Shown here: in pieces, positions 36,560 through 49,412 of the stretch | How the letters are laid out: every line of letters begins with the position of its first letter | Numbering within the stretch: the first letter of the stretch is position 1 | Source of the DNA: Erythroxylum novogranatense | Taxonomy: Eukaryota > Streptophyta > Magnoliopsida > Malpighiales > Erythroxylaceae | DNA: 64,000 nucleotides | NCBI GenBank assembly: GCA_029891385.1 | Contig: CM057228.1 | Coordinates: 62,047,023-62,111,022 of the forward strand | Direction: 5' to 3' | Made by a program: the position numbers and the translations under genes | The notes under the pieces: model-generated | What the model was told of the DNA's origin: nothing | Database searches by the model: none | The model's input: only the letters and a program-made list of their open reading frames with translations

Positions 36560-39238
36560 ATCATTTTGTACCCGTTTTAAACAAAGAACATATTGTATGT
36601 TTTATGTTTAATTAGAGCTGGTTTCCATTGGATTTTTAGTAGCAATGGTTGTTCTATTAGTTCGAATGGAAAGCTCTATGGTACTGGTACATTATGCAAT
36701 GAAATTGACATATTAGATATGTCATATCCAATTATGAATATCAATGACGCGAAAAGACATAATGAGATAATTTAAAATCAACGTACTTATGGCATTGTCG
36801 CCTTGGCCATATAAATGAGATACGCATCGCTAAGCTCCATAAGAGTGAATGTTTAGGGTCATTTGATTATGAATCATATGACACATGCAAATCTTGTTTA
36901 TTAGGCAAGATGACTAAGTTACCCTTTAAAGGAAAGGGTGAACGAGTGAATGGAATATTAGACCTAATACATTCGGATGTATGTGGTCCGATGTCCATCC
37001 ATGCGTAAGTGGTTGTTTTACTTCATTACTTTTATCGGTGATTATTCACGATATGGGTACATGTATTCGATGAGATACAAATCAAGCATTTGAATAGTTC
37101 AAATAATTCGAAATGAAGTAGAAAACTAACTTGTTAAAAGTATGAAGACATTACGATCTGATCGTGGTGAAAAATGCTTAGACCAACAGTTTTGGATTAT
37201 CTCAGAGATAATGGGATATTATCTCAGTGGACTCCTCCTTGCACGCCACAAAGACAATGGTGTGGTTGAAAGGAGAAATCGAACCTTGTTAGACATGGTG
37301 CGATTGATGATAGGTTTTGCATTTTGGGAATATGCGCCGAGACAATTGTTTACTTGCTAAACAGAGTTCCATTAAAGACAGTTGTCGTTACTCCATATGG
37401 AGATATGGACTAACAGAAAACCCTATCTTTCTTAGCTGAAAGTTTGGGATTGTTCTGCTTACGTGAAGCGGACACAGTCAGATTAGCTTGATGCAAAGCT
37501 GACAAGTGTTTGTTCGTGGAATATCAATTCTACCTTCTTGAGGAACAAAAGGTGTTTGTTTGAAGCATGCTTTTCTTAAAGAAAAGTTTCTTTTACAAGA
37601 GGACGATGGGAGCAAAGTTGAACTTGGAGAAGTTCAAGATGCTCGAACAAACACAGATCAACTACCTGAACCTGAAACTGTCACTCATATAGATGAGGTA
37701 ACAGTTCAACCTTCTACTACACACGAATTTCGTAGGTTAAGTAGGATATGCACTGTTCCCGAGAGATATGAATTTCTCGTAAGTGAACAGAATGATGTAA
37801 AGCTCATAGGAGATGATGAGCCTACTACCTATGAAGAGGTTCTGAAAAGTTCAGAGTCTGAGAAATGGCTTTAAGCCAGAAATCTAAAATGGATTCCATG
37901 TACATAAACCAAGTATGGACTTTGGTTGTTACACCTGAAGGGATAAAACCCACAGGGTGCAAAGGGGTTTTCAAGAAGAAAACCAACATGGATGGTAATT
38001 TGATTACCTATAAAGCAATGCTTCGTTAAAGGATTAAATCACGCATAAGGAGTTGACTATGACGAAACCTTCAGCCCCGTAGCAATGCTTAAATCCATTA
38101 GGATACTCCTAGCCATTGCCGCTCATTATGATTATGAGATATGACAAATGGATGTGAAGATAGCTTTCCTGAGAGGAAATCTACCCGAGGATATGTATGA
38201 CACAACCTGAGGGCTTCACTTCCATCGATGGCGAAAACGTATGCAAGCTTCAGAAATCCATGTTTGGATTGAAGCAAGCATCCAGGAGTTGGATTATCCG
38301 TTTAGATGAGTCAATCAAAGAGTTTGATTTCTCACAAAATTCGGATGATCATTGTGTGTACAAGAAGGTTAGTGGGACTGCAATCGTATTCCTTGTGTTG
38401 TATGTAGATGACATACTGTTACTAGGAAACGATGTCTCTATGCTGCAATCAGTTAAAATTTGGTTGTCCTAACAATTTGCCTTGGAAGACCTTGGTAAAG
38501 CAACTTATATCCTTGGGATATAGATTTATGCAGATAGATCAAAAGGTTGCTTGGTCTTTCATAATCATCGTACATAGATAAGATGCTAAAGAGGTTTAGC
38601 ATGAAACGATGCTATGTACGAGGCCCGATGTATCGTATGCTCTAAGTGTTACGAGCAGATACCAATCGGTTCCTAGTGAGGGTCACTGGGTGGCTGTCAA
38701 GAATATCCTCAAGTACTTGCGAAGCACTAAGGATGTTTTCTTGATGTTTGGAGATGGAAATCTCCATGTGAGCGGACATTCAGATGCCAGTATCTAATCT
38801 GATAAGGATGATTCTGAATCATGATCAGGTTATATACATTCACACTAAATAGCGTGGCGGTCAATTGAAAGAGTTTCAAAACAAGAGAGGACTGCTGATT
38901 CATCAACCGAGGCAGAATACCTGTCGCATGAGATGCGCAAAGGAAGCGGTTTAGATCAAGAAGTTCATTACTGAACTTGATCTGGTCCCTAGCTGTGATG
39001 GGCCCATAGGATTGTATTGTGATACAATGGGGCTAGTGCAGCAAAGGAACCAAGGTCTTATCGACGATCCGAACTCGTGATTACCGATTCGGAGATCATT
39101 AGTCGAGATGATATCCGATAGAGAGAATTCCCACGAGCAAAGTGTTGTCGTTCGATGACAAAGCCATTGTCACAGGAGAATTGTGATTCTCATGGACTCG
39201 CTTATGGTATTAGATACTAAGGCGATTGGCTTTAGGTC
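36560..39238 (+). pseudogene. Copia B pol remnant
   Basis: In order: GAG-pre-integrase (about 36590-36940), integrase core (HSDVCGPMSIH, about 36976; TLRSDRGEKCLDQ, about 37148; VVERRNRTLLDMV, about 37263), reverse transcriptase (MTQPEGFTSIDGE at 38197, KQASRSW, YVDDILLLGNDV at about 38400) and RNase H (LCTRPDVSYALS, about 38612; end near LAYGIRY, about 39210). The longest clean piece is the RT palm, 38197-38472. Stops and indels separate all blocks. Confidence 0.85.
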
Positions 39239-39248
39239 AAGTGGGAGA
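39239..39248 (+). other. Polypurine tract of copia B
   Basis: aagtgggaga immediately before the 3' LTR, identical to the copia C tract. Confidence 0.75.
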
Positions 39249-39250
39249 TT

Positions 39251-41180
39251 TGTAAGTACAAGTCGACTTGTACTACTGATAAGTCGACTTGTTCTTGAAC
39301 AGTACGGATAAGTCGACTTATTTAAGGACGGTACCGTTTATTTGTGCCCTAAAGGCAATCCCCTTTAGTGCATTTTATTCACGATCGTATCTAATTGAAT
39401 GAATAAATAAAGAAAAGGCATAATTCATTAATTTGATGTTCATGAACATTGTTTATGAATTGATTGGATCTTTAATCAGATTAATGAAGTCCGTGATATA
39501 TGACATAGCATGAAGGAAATTATGATGTGATCATACTCCTGAGATTCCTATCATGTGCAATTATGTCAGTATCTAAATTCTCCTAGTCATAGGATTAATG
39601 AGATGGACATCATTAATCCGGATAGACTAACACATGTCATATTCCTTGATTGGATCAAGCGGTGGATCTCGAAACGTAAATATGAGATATTTAGAATTGA
39701 CATGTGGATGCTTACTAGCGGTAGTAAGTTCATTGGATGACCTGCTATGAGATCATCACATGGATATCTTATCTAGTGTCGATGATAATCTCATCATAGA
39801 ATGGTGCAACTATCCTTAGACTTGAGGTACTCAAGGATATCTTGAATCTTGATCCGTGCTTTGACTCCATTCCTTGTTGCCTTCGGAGGTAACTCATAGG
39901 GTGGTGCTTGGAGTGCGACTTGAGGTATTCAAGATAATTGAGTAGCCAATAAAGGATTCACCACTTACGGATTAGCAGAAGAGATACCCGTAGCCTCTTG
40001 TCGGGATCATTACTCGAAATCTCGGCGAGTGAATATGTCATGGAGAGTGTCTTCATGGACATATAGAGTAATGAGTCCTAGGACGAGATCTGTTATCACT
40101 GGGCTAGACTCGGTCTAGTGAGAGTTGACACTTTAACCATACTCATAACCAAGTGGGGTATAGGATGGTGAAAGGACGAATTGCACTGTAATTGTCTCAT
40201 GGAAGGGTTTGTGATCCGGTTCGTGATGAATAGATCAAACCGATTACTTTCCGGTCAATTGGGGTCATGATGTGTTGCTAGATACCGCTCATGACTTGCT
40301 CAGATTAATTGTTAATCTAAGTGGCCAACATAACCGGGAGCCTAAAGGGTCACACGCTTAAGAGTGTTTCAGAGAATCTGTAAAATAGTAATTGGATAGA
40401 GTTCCAATTATGGAGAGCTTTAGGATTAAATGGATCCCAATGGGATTGGGATATGTCCCGATGAGATCGCGACATCAATATTGCTAAGAAAGGTTTTGAA
40501 TTTGTTTTCAAAGATCGGGGTCCGATAGTAGGTAGACCGACCTCGGTTTGATTTGATCATGCTTTAGCAATTATATATATTAATTAATTAAGTAAATAAT
40601 TAATTAATATATATAAATATATAAGCATCTTCGTTGGAATGGGAGAAAAGGAGATGGGAAGGTTTGAAAAGTCAAACCTTATTACTTTATTCATTAAAGA
40701 TGAATGGCCATTAATCATCCATGTGTTAGCTTCTTATGGATTGATTTTTAAAGTGTTAAAAATCAACTTAAGAAGGCTTTTTGGAGGAATGGCCGTATGG
40801 TTTGCGTGAAAGGAGGATAAGAAATTGAAAGCTTAAAGGTTAAGCTTTGATTTGGAAAAGTTTCATGTTTCTTCTTCTTCCATCAAGCATCATCTTTTCT
40901 TCTCTTCTCCAAGGCATGGATTCCAACGCTTTCCTTGACTCTCCAGAGAGGTAAGGTCTAGCGACCTTTAATCTGTTCTAGCTATTCCCGGTCAAAGGGT
41001 TTGATCCGGTTAGGTTTTCCGATCTCTACGTGGATCACCTTTAGAGATAGTCTCTTTTAGCTATTTAGGTTTATGTCTTCATACGGATACCTGGATCCTG
41101 GGTTCGGGAAGGTCCCGGGAACAAAAATTTTTGTTTTCCGCTGCCTGTGCATGTGATGTACCTCCCGGGATTTTCCTACA
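39251..41180 (+). repeat. 3' LTR of copia B (1930 bp)
   Basis: Same ends and same palindromic start as the 5' LTR at 31489. Differences between the two are mainly one- to four-base indels and clustered changes, for example 32240-32280 against 39995-40035. Confidence 0.95.
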
Positions 41181-41185
41181 CTCCC
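41181..41185. other. Target duplication of copia B, right copy
   Basis: CTCCC, matching 31484-31488. Confidence 0.9.
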
Positions 41186-42730
41186 TTGCCGGCGGCTAAA
41201 GATCGAGCCACTAAAAAGGTCAAACTTCGAGGAGATTCAGGGGATTCTACTGGCTATAGAGATTGCCTTGTTAATGGAGCTGTTATGGAGTCTTCCATGG
41301 ATGAAGTTTTTGAAATTCCAGAGGTTGCTCTGAATGAGGGAGATATTGCTATTGACAAATCGGGATCATTTCTCGTTATTAAACTTCTAATGGTTTGAAA
41401 GACAGATTGTGTAATAATCTTGGGAAAGCGGTCATTGTCAGTCTTTTTGGTAGGACGATTGGCTATAAAGCTTTATGTTCCAGATTGCAGAGTATGTGGG
41501 ATATTTCTCAGGCTAGAATTCTGGATATAGGAAGAGGTTTCTTTCTTGTTCAGTTCTCAGATGATGCCGATTACACAAAGGCTTTATGTGAAGGGCCATG
41601 GGTTATTAATGGGGCTTATCTTCTAGTTCAAAAATGGACCCCAGATTTCAGAGTCTCCAATGGAATAGTGACTTCTACCATTGTGTGGATTCGTCTTCCT
41701 GAACTACCATTGCAATATTATTCTGTGAAGGTGTTATCAGCTATTGCTGCTGCGATTGGGCCAGTTGTCAAAATTGATTATAATACTAGACCATGGTAGA
41801 TTTGCCCGTGTTGCTGTTACTATTAATCTTAATGAGCCTCAAGTTTCTATGTTGAAGATTGATAATGAAATTCAGAAAGTAGAGTATGAGAATCTTATTG
41901 ACATTTGTTTTGCTTATGGTCGGATTGGGCATTCTGATATCCACCGTCCTCATAAAAACTCAACAAATACAAGTGCTAATAAGGGTGGTGGCATTCCAGA
42001 CTCAAATTTCGGTGAGAGTTCTGGGCGTTTTGGGCCATGGATGGTGGTAGAAAAACATAAAAGGAATGTTAGAGGATCAAATTCTTCTTTAGGGAAGAAT
42101 ATCTCTTCCAATAAACAAGGATCACGTTTTGCCATATTGGATTAGAGAAATGACGACTTTCAAGGAGATATTCCAGCTAACAAAGAAAATGTGCATTTTA
42201 ACAATAACATTCCTAATTCCTCTGACTTCGACCAGGAGAATTCTCATATTTTTTCCTTACGTGACTTTGAAGCTTCATCATCACGTGGTAGAGGCTCTAT
42301 TAAAAAGAAAGGAATGACACGTAGCCAATTTTCTAAGAAGAAGGGTCCATCTGCTAACATCGCTAAACCCACTTTTGGATATTTTTTTTAATTCAAAAAT
42401 AAAGTGGCGGCTGAGGATAACCTCACTGTTCTTCCTTCGAACTTAAACCCCGAGTTGCATTCTGTGGTCGGCAAAGAACGTCGAGTTCCTCTAAGTATCC
42501 GTCCTGCAATTTCAGATATGCATATAGAAGGTGTTGTTGCTTCTGAGCAGAATGTAGGACAGTATTCTTCTAGACCTCCTGATGAATCTAATGCCTTTGT
42601 TAAGGAAAATTCTGACTTTATACATGTTGATGGTTCTCAAATGTTGCATTCAGATGGGTTGATTAATGTTGAAGATGACGTGTCTTTGGAGGAGAATGAG
42701 CCTCTTGATCCTCACCTTAGGGAGGATTAA
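41186..42730 (+). pseudogene. LINE ORF1, main part (DUF4283 and zinc knuckle)
   Basis: Continues the ORF1 begun at 31459. Frames are KVKLRGDSGDSTGY to KSGSFLVIKL (41186-41390), a one-base shift, then DUF4283 KDRLCNNLGKAVIV, GYKALCSRLQSMW, LDIGRGFFLVQFS, YTKALCEGPWVIN and VWIRLPELPLQYY (41398-41790), another shift, then GRFARVAVTINLNEP and a zinc-knuckle position reading CFAYGRIGHSDIHR (about 41906-41947). There, two of the four CCHC ligands are replaced (Cys to Tyr and Cys to Arg). A basic, serine-rich tail follows, ending LDPHLRED at 42730. ORF1 proteins bind LINE RNA; this copy is broken. Confidence 0.85.
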
Positions 42731-42776
42731 GTTTTACTTCTCTTTGGTGGTTATTCTCTCTTTTTGTTTTGGGTTT

Positions 42777-43678
42777 ATGTCTATTTTATCGTGGAACTGT
42801 CAGGGAGCCAAGAGCCCCTCCTTCTTGCGTTCTTTAAAGTGCTTTTTGCAGCTTCATAAACCATCTATGGTTGTGTTTCTTGAACCTCGGATTAGTTATA
42901 CTTTAGTGGATAGTTGTATTTCTAAGATTGGTTATGCTCGATCTCACAGGGTGGAGGCTAATGGTTTTAGTGGAGGTATCCGGATTCTTTGGCAGAAGAA
43001 GTGGTCAGTTGAAATTCTTGTCAATCACTCCCAATTTGTTCATATGCGTATTTGTGAGAAGGATAAATTCCTTTCTTTCTTCACTGCTGTCTACGCTCAT
43101 CCTTCTATTACTATCCGTAATAGAGTTTGGCCTCTGCTTCAGCTTATTAATGATAATATTCAGAATCCGTGGCTCGTTATGGGTGATTTCAACTCATTGC
43201 TTTCCTCTTCAGAAAGGCGTGGAGGCTCTGTTAATCGTTCAGGGATTTGTAAACCTTTTCAGGAATGGTTTACTAATTCTAATCTTATTGATATTGGTTA
43301 CAAGGGCCCTGATTTTACTTGGAAAAGGGGTTTGTTTGCTTCATGAAAGGCTTGATAGGAGTCTTTGTAATGCGGCTTGGCGTTTTAAATTTCAAGAAGG
43401 CTCGATTACCCATCTTGCTAGAATTTCCTCTGATCATCGACCTCTTCTCATGAATTTTTATGGTTACATTCCTCTGGTTAAAGATAGACCTTTCAGGTTT
43501 CTCCAGGCCTGGTTGTCCCATACTGATTTCCCAGAGTTTGTTGCTCGGAACTGGTCTATCCAAGATAATTTTATGACTAGTTTGGGGATTTTTAGCAAGA
43601 AACTTCAAAATTGGAACATTGAGTTCTTTGGGCACATTTTTCGTAAGAAGAAAGAACTCCTTGTTAGAATTTCTGGTA
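42777..43678 (+). pseudogene. LINE ORF2, APE-type endonuclease
   Basis: ATG at 42777, 46 bp after ORF1, begins MSILSWNCQGAKS, the standard N-terminus of plant LINE ORF2. Endonuclease motifs are VFLEPRIS, VMGDFNSLLSSSERRGG, GPDFTWKRG, then after a frameshift near 43335 ERLDRSLCNAAW and ISSDHRPLL. The glutamate, the aspartate of GDFN and the SDH are present, so the active site is preserved although the frame is broken. The block continues to ELLVRISGIQ, where the gypsy element starts. Confidence 0.9.
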
Positions 43679-45509
43679 TTCAGCGCCCCCTTACCGTAGG
43701 GTATGCACCGGAATGCCCGTAGGTCATTCCGATACATAACCTACGATGAGGGTGTACTACGAACGATCATTTCTAAATTCCACATGGCATCAATATAATA
43801 AAACTGTAATAACAATTTCACTAAATTTTAAACCAAAGATACTTCTCATTTCATTTCTTAAAAACCATAAATACACGATTCTATCATGATTACATACTGT
43901 ACAAAACCAAAAGGAACTACAATAACTCCTAACTAGGTCATCCCCAAAAGATCCCAAGCCGACCGACACATGAGCTATACTTCTCTTGCGGTAGCTCACA
44001 CAGCAGGAAAAGTCTCGCTAACTGGAGCTAGGAGTCTACTAACGCTGACCTGAAAGATAATTGCAATGTTGGGAGAGTTTGCGAACTCAATGAGAAACCA
44101 TCATCGATGGTTCACCCAATTCATGTATTACGCAAAATTGCGTACAGATCAACACAATAACACACTCAAAATAGCAATCATAATTTCACTAAACAATTAT
44201 CACACATATGCATTTAACCCATTTCAAGAATTACAGCACAATCAGATGCTTGATGCATGACATTTTCATTTTATTTCAAGGTGTTGTGGACGGGCCAAGA
44301 AAGTCTCATTTCGGGCACATCAAACAGAAATCGCGTTTTAGGGGTAGGAGAGCCCTCTGGGTATGCACTACTGCCCTCGCGCAATAGAGATAGGAGAGCC
44401 CTCTGGGTATGCACTATTCCCTACTTGGCCCTAGGCCCTCTTTCAATAGTCGAGCTTATAGCTCTGGTCAGTGATTGCACCAGTCACAACCGTTAATTTC
44501 CAATTTCCAATCATGCCTAGCATGCGTTTGCAATTCCACCATAACACATCTCATACAACAGTATTAATTAAGGTCGAACAGATCAGACAATTCATACAAA
44601 ACATTTAACAAATCAGAGATTGAGGAACCAACTAGGTTACTCACCTTTAAACTTCTGAGCTACTGTCGGGAAGTCTCTGCTACGTCGGAGGATCGACGCT
44701 CCACGTGAACCTTGGATTTAAGCTTTAAACCTTTGAAAATCACTCAAAATACACAAATCTCCAACTTAGGCACATCTACGGTTTTCACCTCTCACAACTC
44801 CACAATCCATTTTTCTCTAACCCAAGCTTAGAGCTAGGCTAAAAGATGAGGAAGGAGCAATAACTGAAGAGAAAATGGAAGAAATACACAAGGAAGAAGA
44901 CCCACGAAGAGAAGAAGATGATCAAATTTTTCTTTCCAAAAGGAAGAGTGTCGTGGGAGGCAAATTCAAAGATTAGGGTTAATATAATAGAGATTTAAAA
45001 ACTAAGGGCATGTTTGGCAACTCCTAGGCCACATGTCCAATTCTTAGGGTCTAAAAATCCAATTCCTATTCAAATTTTTCTCCCAATTTCGCAATAACTA
45101 TGGATAATAAATCCTAACATCATAACTCAAATTATCTCATATCAATCGTCAATCAATTTCAGAACCGAAATCCAATTTATCAGTCTTTAGGTCAATTTTC
45201 CGATCCGAACATGATACTCTAAAATTCTGAAAAATTTTCTATAAATCCTAAAAAATATATAACATATAATCCTACACTCTAATTCCATTTCTCAAACCCC
45301 TAAATTTGATTTTTACTCCAATTTTCTAATTTACTCAATCAAGCCGGGGAATTGTCATATATGTATGTACATACGTATGCTTGTGCAATAAAAATCATTT
45401 ATCGATAATTAAAGAGGCAAATGCATGCGCAAATCAAGATATGCATGCACCCAATCCTAACTCATCCAATTTACCGATATGCCCATCACATCAGTAATGG
45501 GATGTTACA
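43679..45509 (-). repeat. 3' LTR of gypsy element (1831 bp)
   Basis: Aligns end to end with 50183-52013. The left edge reads TTCAGCGCCCCC instead of TGTAGCGCCCCC. It contains an internal direct repeat of taggagagccctctgggtatg (two copies about 50 bp apart, near 44345 and 44390). Confidence 0.9.
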
Positions 45510-45510
45510 A

Positions 45511-45522
45511 TTCTCCCCTCTT
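45511..45522 (-). other. Polypurine tract of gypsy element
   Basis: The minus strand reads AAGAGGGGAGAA, one base from the 3' LTR. It is the standard position and composition. Confidence 0.8.
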
Positions 45523-45554
45523 AATAAAAATTTCGTCCCGAAATTTTCTTACCT

Positions 45555-47188
45555 GACTGATCAAACAAGTGAGGTTACTGCCTCCTCATATGCTCCTCAG
45601 TCTCCCAAATCACCTCCTCAGTGGAGTGTTTCTTCTAGAGGACTTTCACCAATGGAATCACCTTACTCCTTAACTGCTTAATCCGAGACCCCACAATCTG
45701 AATCGGCTCCTCGACATAACTCAAATCACTGGCTAACTCAATCTCCTGAGCCGGAATCACATGGGTTGGTCTGAACGATATTTCTGGAGCATACTCATAT
45801 GGAAGACGTCGTGCAACTGCGACATCTCACTCGGCAACACCAATCTATAAGCCAATGGTCCTATCCTCTCGAGGATCTCATAAGGACCAATATACCGAGG
45901 ACTCAACTTGCCCTTCCGGTCAAATCTCAAAACTCTTCTCCAAGGTGACACTCGGAGGAAAACCCTATCTCCCACAGCATACTCCATCTCTCTCCGATGC
46001 TGATCCACATAACTCTTCTGTCTATCCTGAGCCGCCTTTATGCGACTCCGAATCAATCTCACCTTATCTACAGTATCCCGAATCAACTCGAGGCCCTCAA
46101 GCATCCTCATACCCTCTTCATCCCAATACAAAGGCGATCTACACTACCTCCCATACAACGCCTCATACGGTGCCATCCCAATACTGCTCTGGCACTGATT
46201 ATTATAAGCAAACTCCACCAGAGCCAGATACTGATCCCATGCACCTCTGAACTCCAATACACAAGCTCCCAACATGTCCTCGACAGTCTTAATCATCCTC
46301 TCACTCTGCCCATCTGTCTGAGGATGAAATGTTGTGCTGAAGTTCAATCTCGTACCCATAGCCGACTGCAAACTCCTCCAAAATCTCGAAATAAACCTGG
46401 GATCCCTGTCTGAGACTATAGACACCGAAACTCCATGCAGTCTCACAATCTCTGCCACATACTTTTTGGCCAACTGATCGAGAGTATTGCTCTCCCTCAC
46501 TGGTAAAAAGTGAGCCGATTTAGTCAAACCGGTCCACTATGACCCAGATCGCATCATGCTGTCTCGGCGTCTTAGGCAATCCCATAATGAAATCCATCGT
46601 AATTCGCTCCCATTTCTACTCCAGAATGGGCAACGAATGCAGCTTACCCACTGGAGCCTGGTGCTCAGCCTTCACCTGCTGGCACGTCAGACACCGAGAA
46701 ACAAACTCTGCCACCTGCCTCTTCATGTCTGGCCACCAGAAATGCAACTTAAGCGTGCGATACATCTTGGTAGTATCAGGATGCATAGCATAGGCAGCCA
46801 CATGCGCCTCCTCCAGAATCTCACGCCTCAGATCATCCACATCAAGAACACATACCCTCTGACCCATCCAAAGAGTCCCATCTCTCAACTCAAACTCCGA
46901 AGGCAAACCAGATCTCACTCTATCAATCAATCTCACCAATATAGGATCCTGATCCTGAACTCTCCTGATCCTGTCATGCAACATCGGCCTAAGTCTCAAA
47001 GTAGCAATCAGAGCTCCATCTTGAGCCAAATTCATTTGCACATTCAGAGCTCTCAACTGGATCAAGCTATGCAATCTCCCAATCTGAATCTGAGCTGCAC
47101 TGATATGAGATCTCCTACTCAATGCATCTGCCACCACATTGGCCTTCCCTGGATGATACTCAATCGTGTAGTCATAATCTTTAAGCAA
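45555..47188 (-). pseudogene. Gypsy pol: RNase H tail, integrase and chromodomain remnant
   Basis: On minus: YDYTIEYHPGKANVVADALSR (end of RNase H, about 47180), zinc-binding HHCC domain (EEAHVAAYAMHPDT ... RCLTCQQVKAEHQ), integrase core [22 protein letters not shown] and HPQTDGQSERMIKTVED, C-terminal GPYEILERIGPLAYRL, then EPIQIVGSRIKQLRSK and EEVIWETEEHMRR, the degraded chromodomain typical of Tekay chromoviruses. Stops occur after about 46620, 46525, 46144 and in the chromodomain. The HHCC and DDE residues appear present. Confidence 0.85.
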
Positions 47189-48446
47189 CTCTATCCATCT
47201 CCTCTATCTCAGATTCAGCTCTCGCTGACTCAACAAATATCTCAAACTCTTATGATCAGTGAAGATCTGGAATGTCTCACCATACAAGTAGTGTCTCCAG
47301 ATCTTCAGAGCAAAAACCATTGCTGCTAACTCTAAATCGTGCACTGGATAATTCATCTCATGAGACCTCAGCTGTCTCGAGGCATACGCTATAACTCTCC
47401 CATGCTGCATCAGAACACTCTCTAAACCCTGCTGCGAAGCATCACTGAAAACCTCAAATCCTCCAGCTCCTGATGGCAGAGCTAACACCGGTGCAGTAAT
47501 CAACCGATGTTTCAGCTCCTTAAAACTCCTCTGACACTCCTCAGCCCATCTAAAAGCTACACTCTTCCTCAAAAGTTTTGTCAGAGGGGCTGTAATCACT
47601 GAAAACCCCTCAACAAACCTCCGGTAATAACCTGCTAATCCTAGGAAGCTCCGAATCTTAGACACATTCCTCGGAATCTGCCAACTCCTCACTGCCTCAA
47701 CCTTGTGAGGATTCACCCGTATACCCTCACCAGATACAATGTGGCTTAAGAACACTACCTCATCCAGCCAAAATTCACACTTGATGAATTTGGCATACAA
47801 CTGTCTCTTCCTCATAATCTGCAAGACAATCCTCAGATGCTCCGCATGCTCCTGTCTACTCCTCGAGTACACCAAAATATCATAAGACTATCACAAACTG
47901 ATCCAGGTAGGGCTGAAAGACCTTATTCATCAAGGCTGTCGGGGCATTAGTCAACCCGAACGGCATCACCAGGAACTCGAAATACCCATACCTGCTCCTA
48001 AAGCCACTCTTAGGCACATCGGCCTCTGCTATCCTCAACTGGTAATATCCCGATCTCATATCCAACTTAGTAAACACCTGAGCTCCCTGCAACTGATCAA
48101 ACAAATCATCGATCCTAGGCAGTGGATATTTGTTCTTGACTGTCACCCGATTCAGTTGCCTACAATCGATGCATAACCTTAAAGTCTTATCCTTCTTCTT
48201 CACAAACAACACTAGAGCTCCCCACGGTGAAACACTCGATCTGATAAACCCCTTATCCAACAGCTCCTGCAGCTGAGCCTTAAGCTCCCTTAGTTCCACC
48301 GGTGCCATCCTATATGGAGGTATAGATATAGGAGCGGTACCTGGAACGAGGTCAATTGAGAACTCGGTCTCCCGATCCAGCGACAAACCCGGTAACTCAT
48401 CGGGAAACACATCTGGAAATTCCCTGATCACGAGAACATCCTGCAA
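47117..48446 (-). pseudogene. Gypsy reverse transcriptase and RNase H
   Basis: On minus: [80 protein letters not shown], then a break at about 47880. The catalytic IDD box should follow QFVIV, but about five bases are missing there, so only one aspartate remains before [12 protein letters not shown]. RNase H follows: [43 protein letters not shown] and [13 protein letters not shown]. Apart from the deletion and a stop near 47204 the domain is well kept. Confidence 0.85.
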
Positions 48447-48449
48447 CTT

Positions 48450-49298
48450 CTACTCAACTCTGGAATCAATCACATGAGCTAAATAAGCCTCACAACCTCC
48501 CTGCATCAATCTCAAGGCACTCAGAAGAGAAATCATCTTGGCTGGCACTGCCTTACTAACACCTCGAAATACAACTCTGGTCTGACTAGGAGACTCTAAC
48601 ACGACCTCCTTGGCATAGCAGTCCATAATAGCCCTATGGGCAGTAAGCCAGTCCATACCCAGAATTACCTCTATCTCTCTTAGAGGCAATACTATCAGGT
48701 CTGCACTCAACTCTGCCTGATCAATCACAATCGGACACCCCTTGCAGATCTCTCCCAAAACTGTAGTACTACCTAGAGGTGTACTCACCTCTAACCCATA
48801 CTGCAACATCTCCCTATCCACATGCAATCTACATGCCACATGCGATGCAATAAAAAAATGCGTGGACCCTGGATCTATCAATGCAAAAACCTCAATGTCA
48901 GAGATCAGAAGTGCACCTGCAACAACATCCAGAGAATCCTGGGCCTCCTGCCTAGTCATGGCATAGACCCTCGTCTGGGACTGCGGTCGGCTGCCCCGTC
49001 CCTCAGTCCCCACAAAGGAATCTCCAGCTTTACCTCGGGCTCCGCCTCGGCCCCTGAACCCAGGTCTACCACCTCGACTCTGTTGCACTGTCAAACTACT
49101 ACCAACTCTCCCACTCATAGCAGACTGAGCTCCCAAAGTATCTGGACAGTTCCTGATCTGATGCTCCATAGAGCCGCACCTGAGACAAGCACCAGTAAAT
49201 CTCCAGCACTTTCCACTATGTCTCCTCTCACAATACTCACATAACGGGAGAATCTGGCCTAAACCTCTACCATCGCCATCGCATCGCCACCGTCCCAA
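48450..49298 (-). pseudogene. Gypsy zinc knuckle and protease
   Basis: On minus a 282-codon frame: knuckle CLRCGSMEHQIRNC (CX2CX4HX4C, intact), an RGGRPGFRGRGGARG basic linker, then the aspartic protease with FALIDPGSTHFFIA as the active-site loop, and VILGMDWLTAHRAIMDC. The active loop reads DPG, as in some plant gypsy lineages. The frame ends with a stop just before the RT block. Confidence 0.85.
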
Positions 49299-49412
49299 AT
49301 CTTCCCTCTCAACAAAACCAGATCGTTCGGATCCTCCTCAAGATCTCGAACTCGCTTAATACCGCTAAAACTCCTACCAGAGTCGCCTCGGTCATCACTA
49401 GATCTCTTGCTC

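Larger units (their letters stand above)
31489..41180 (+). mobile_element. Ty1/copia element B, complete with both LTRs
   Basis: 5' LTR 31489-33425, internal region 33426-39250, 3' LTR 39251-41180, flanked by the 5-bp target duplication CTCCC (31484-31488 and 41181-41185). It is inserted into LINE ORF1. LTRs of 1937 and 1930 bp are similar by eye but carry many small differences. The internal domains are all recognisable but broken by indels. Its LTRs begin with about 100 bp of palindromic sequence absent from copia A and C LTRs. Confidence 0.95.

Noticed and set aside
42928..43722. 264-codon plus frame
   Set aside because: Its first part is an out-of-frame shadow of the LINE endonuclease. 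Only the section after about 43335 follows the true endonuclease frame, and its end runs into the gypsy LTR.
46556..47329. 257-codon plus frame
   Set aside because: Antisense shadow of the gypsy integrase and RNase H region.
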